NCBI GenBank assembly: GCA_035293845.1
Contig: DATGMB010000173.1
Span: forward strand, 1 to 8,442
Source of the DNA: DATGMB01 sp035293845
Lineage (GTDB): Bacteria > Acidobacteriota > Terriglobia > Bryobacterales > Bryobacteraceae
Length of the DNA stretch: 8,442 bases
Direction: 5' to 3'
Part shown: positions 6,170 to 8,442 of the stretch, piece after piece
Position numbering within the stretch: the stretch's first letter is position 1
Layout of the letters: each line of letters starts with the position of its first letter
Made by a program: the position numbers and the translations under genes
Notes under the pieces: model-generated
Told to the model about the DNA's origin: nothing
Seen by the model: the letters and a program-made list of their open reading frames with translations, nothing else
The model's database searches: none

Positions 6170-6187
6170 TTCGGAAACAAAGTTTTT

Positions 6188-8442
6188 ATGGGAAATGAAG
6201 TAAATGTCGGGGTGCCCGGGGAATATGATGCGCGGAGCATCAAGGTTCTCGAGGGGCTGGAGGCCGTAAGGCTGCGGCCGGCGATGTATATCGGGTCGAC
6301 CGGGGAGATGGGGTTGCATCACCTGGTGTACGAGGTGGTGGATAACTCGGTCGATGAGGCGCTGGCGGGGTATGCCACGGAAGTTTCGGTAACGATCCAC
6401 GACGATAATTCGGTCACGGTGATCGACAACGGGCGCGGGATTCCGGTGGATATCCACGAGGATGAGGGCGTATCGGCGGCGCAGGTGGTCATGACCAAGC
6501 TGCACGCGGGCGGAAAGTTCGATTCCAAGAGTTACAAGGTTTCGGGCGGGCTGCACGGCGTGGGCGTGAGCTGCGTGAATGCGCTGAGCGAGCGGCTGGA
6601 GCTCGAGATCTGGCGCGATGGATATACCTGGCAGCAGGAGTATTCGTGCGGCATTCCGAAGGCGCCGCTGCAGCGGATGGGAAAGGCCGGGCGGAAGACG
6701 GGAACGCGGGTGACGTTCAAGCCGGACCCGTCGATCATGGAAGCCACGGTATTCAACTACGACACGCTGGCGACGCGGCTGCGGCAGTTGGCGTTTTTGA
6801 ACAAGGGCCTCAAGATCACGCTGACGGACGAGCGGGAGCAGGAGAAGTCGGCGGAGTTCCTGTTCACGGGCGGGATCGCGGAATTCATCAAGCACCTGAA
6901 CCGCGGCAAGACGGTGCTGCACGATAAGCCGATCTACGCGGAGGGGCAGCGGGACCTGCCGAACGGCGGCGTGCTGAACATGGAGTTCGCTCTCCAGTAC
7001 AACGACGGATATTCGGAGACGATTCTCAGTTTTGCAAACAACATCCACACGGTGGACGGCGGGACGCACCTGCAGGGATTCTACGCGGCGCTGACGCGGA
7101 CGGTGAACGCGTTTGGCCAGCGCGAGGGGCTGTTCAAGGAAAAAGACGAGAACCTGACCGGCGACGACATCCGCGAGGGACTGACGGCGGTGGTGAGCGT
7201 GAAGGTGCCGCAGCCGCAGTTCGAAGGGCAGACGAAGGGCAAGCTGAACAGCGACATCAAGGGCCCGATGCAGACCTTCGTCAACGAGAAACTGATGGAG
7301 TTTCTCGATAAGAATCCGGCGGTGGGACGGAAGATCGTCGGGAAGGCGATCGAGGCGGCGCGCGCGCGGGAGGCGGCGCGCAAGGCTCGCGACCTGACGC
7401 GGCGCAAGGGAGCGCTCGAATCGGGCGGGATGCCGCACAAGCTGGCGGACTGCCAGGAGCGGGACCCGCAGCGCTGCGAGCTGTTCCTGGTCGAGGGCGA
7501 ATCGGCGGGCGGGACGGCGAAGCAGGGGCGCGACCGGCGGTTCCAGGCGATCCTGCCGCTGAAGGGCAAGATCCTGAACGTGGAGAAGGCGCGGTACGAC
7601 AAGATGCTCGGGCACGAGGAGATCCGGGCGATGATCACGGCGCTGGGGACGGGGATCGGCAAGGACGATTTCGCCGCGGCCAAGCTGCGGTACGGCAAGA
7701 TCATCATCATGACGGACGCGGACGTGGACGGGAGCCACATCCGCACGCTGCTGCTGACGTTCTTCTTCCGGCACATGAACGAGCTGATCCAGAAAGGCAA
7801 CGTGTTCATCGCGCAGCCGCCCCTCTACCGGATCAAGAAGGGGAAGAGCGAGAAGTACATCAAGGACGAGAAGGAATTCACGCGGGAAATCATGCGGCGG
7901 GCGACGGAGAACCTGCGCCTGGAGGTACACGCGACGGGCAATGGCGGTCCGAAGGCGGTGCTGGACGGGCAGGAGCTGCGCAATTTCCTCATGAACCTGG
8001 ATGAGTACGAGCAGATGTTCCACAAGGTGGAGCGGCGGCTGCGGGACGCGCGGGTGGTGGAGATTCTGGGGAACGTCGAGCTGCGGGTGGACCACAAGGC
8101 GGAGTTCCAGGAAGAAGCGAACCTGCGGCCGGTGTTCGAGGCGCTGACGAAGCTGGGGCTGAAGCCGGAGATGCGGCGGGACGAGGAGCACTCGGCGCAC
8201 GCGGTGGTGTTCCACGATTCGACGAATGCGGAGCGGTCGATCGGGCTGCAGTTGACGCTGCAGCCGGAATACCGGCGGTACCGGGCGCTGGCGCGGCAGA
8301 TCGCGCGGTACAACGAGCCGCCGTTTGCGGTGGTGAAGAACGAGCACCGGGAGACGCTGGGGAACTGGGAAGACCTGCTGACCTACGTGAAGAACGAAGG
8401 GAAGCGGGACGCCTCGGTGACGCGGTACAAGGGGCTCGGGGA
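6188..8442 (+). CDS. gyrB: DNA gyrase subunit B (3' end outside window)
   Basis: ATPase and TOPRIM subunit of gyrase, which with GyrA introduces negative supercoils ahead of replication and transcription. The frame runs open from ATG 6188 through 751 full codons to the window end. The start gives MGNEVNVGVPGEYDARSIKVLEGLEAV, matching the usual N-terminus; its Shine-Dalgarno is poor. GHKL ATPase residues: Glu49 and Asn53 in EVVDNSVDEAL, Asp80 in DNGRGIP, Lys110 in HAGGKF, and KVSGGLHGVGVS. Arg143 corresponds to the coumarin-contact Arg136 of E. coli. TOPRIM: Glu436 in VEGESAGG, and Asp510, Asp512, Asp514 in DADVDGSH. E. coli has Asp426 where this protein has Glu438. RYKGLG at 746-751 comes about 200 residues later than in short GyrBs, so this is the long form with the insertion seen in E. 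coli. Only the C-terminal tail of perhaps 50-60 residues is missing. Confidence 0.97.
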   Translation, partial: MGNEVNVGVPGEYDARSIKVLEGLEAVRLRPAMYIGSTGEMGLHHLVYEVVDNSVDEALAGYATEVSVTIHDDNSVTVIDNGRGIPVDIHEDEGVSAAQVVMTKLHAGGKFDSKSYKVSGGLHGVGVSCVNALSERLELEIWRDGYTWQQEYSCGIPKAPLQRMGKAGRKTGTRVTFKPDPSIMEATVFNYDTLATRLRQLAFLNKGLKITLTDEREQEKSAEFLFTGGIAEFIKHLNRGKTVLHDKPIYAEGQRDLPNGGVLNMEFALQYNDGYSETILSFANNIHTVDGGTHLQGFYAALTRTVNAFGQREGLFKEKDENLTGDDIREGLTAVVSVKVPQPQFEGQTKGKLNSDIKGPMQTFVNEKLMEFLDKNPAVGRKIVGKAIEAARAREAARKARDLTRRKGALESGGMPHKLADCQERDPQRCELFLVEGESAGGTAKQGRDRRFQAILPLKGKILNVEKARYDKMLGHEEIRAMITALGTGIGKDDFAAAKLRYGKIIIMTDADVDGSHIRTLLLTFFFRHMNELIQKGNVFIAQPPLYRIKKGKSEKYIKDEKEFTREIMRRATENLRLEVHATGNGGPKAVLDGQELRNFLMNLDEYEQMFHKVERRLRDARVVEILGNVELRVDHKAEFQEEANLRPVFEALTKLGLKPEMRRDEEHSAHAVVFHDSTNAERSIGLQLTLQPEYRRYRALARQIARYNEPPFAVVKNEHRETLGNWEDLLTYVKNEGKRDASVTRYKGLG

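Noticed and set aside
6074..8347. 757-codon antisense frame in gyrB
   Set aside because: Low stop density follows from high GC and codon bias; the plus strand encodes an intact GyrB with all catalytic motifs.

Overview
The window carries the dnaA-dnaN-gyrB replication locus of a GC-rich bacterium, together with the presumed replication origin. Acidobacteriota, possibly a Solibacter/Bryobacter relative, is my best guess. I infer this from the eukaryote-like (human TKT-type) transketolase, the GyrB insertion and the style of the sequence; no search was run. All core genes are readable end to end without frameshifts.

Layout. 1-1977 (+): transketolase, missing only its first few codons at the window edge. 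1949-2578 (-): a small secreted protein of unknown function whose 3' end overlaps the transketolase end by 29 nt. 2601-2703: a GT-rich (minus strand) degenerate short repeat with a perfect G-quadruplex motif. 2719-2794 (-): tRNA-Gly(GCC). 2795-3076: divergent regulatory region with candidate promoters for the tRNA (minus) and dnaA (plus), ending in three DnaA-box-like 9-mers spaced exactly 11 nt apart. 3077-4390 (+): dnaA. 4391-4991: a 601-nt gene-free stretch with an AT-rich segment and box-like sites on the left, then a roughly 101-bp tandem repeat running up to dnaN. 4992-6110 (+): dnaN. 6111-6187: short spacer with an 8-nt CRCRGAGA repeat. 6188-end (+): gyrB, cut by the window edge just before the end of its TOPRIM region. 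No recF lies between dnaN and gyrB.

The genes work together as the replication-initiation set: DnaA opens the origin and probably controls its own promoter, DnaN is the polymerase sliding clamp, and GyrB is the ATPase/TOPRIM subunit of gyrase that relieves supercoiling. Transketolase and the secreted protein are unrelated neighbours.

The strongest large-scale signal is a flip of strand composition across dnaA. The plus strand is C-rich in transketolase (codons end in C) and G-rich in dnaN and gyrB (codons end in G). That is what a bidirectional origin in or beside dnaA predicts. The tRNA, the secreted-protein gene, dnaA, dnaN and gyrB then all run with the fork, and transketolase runs against it. 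I see no novel multi-gene system. The points most worth checking are the origin architecture and the three intergenic repeat families.
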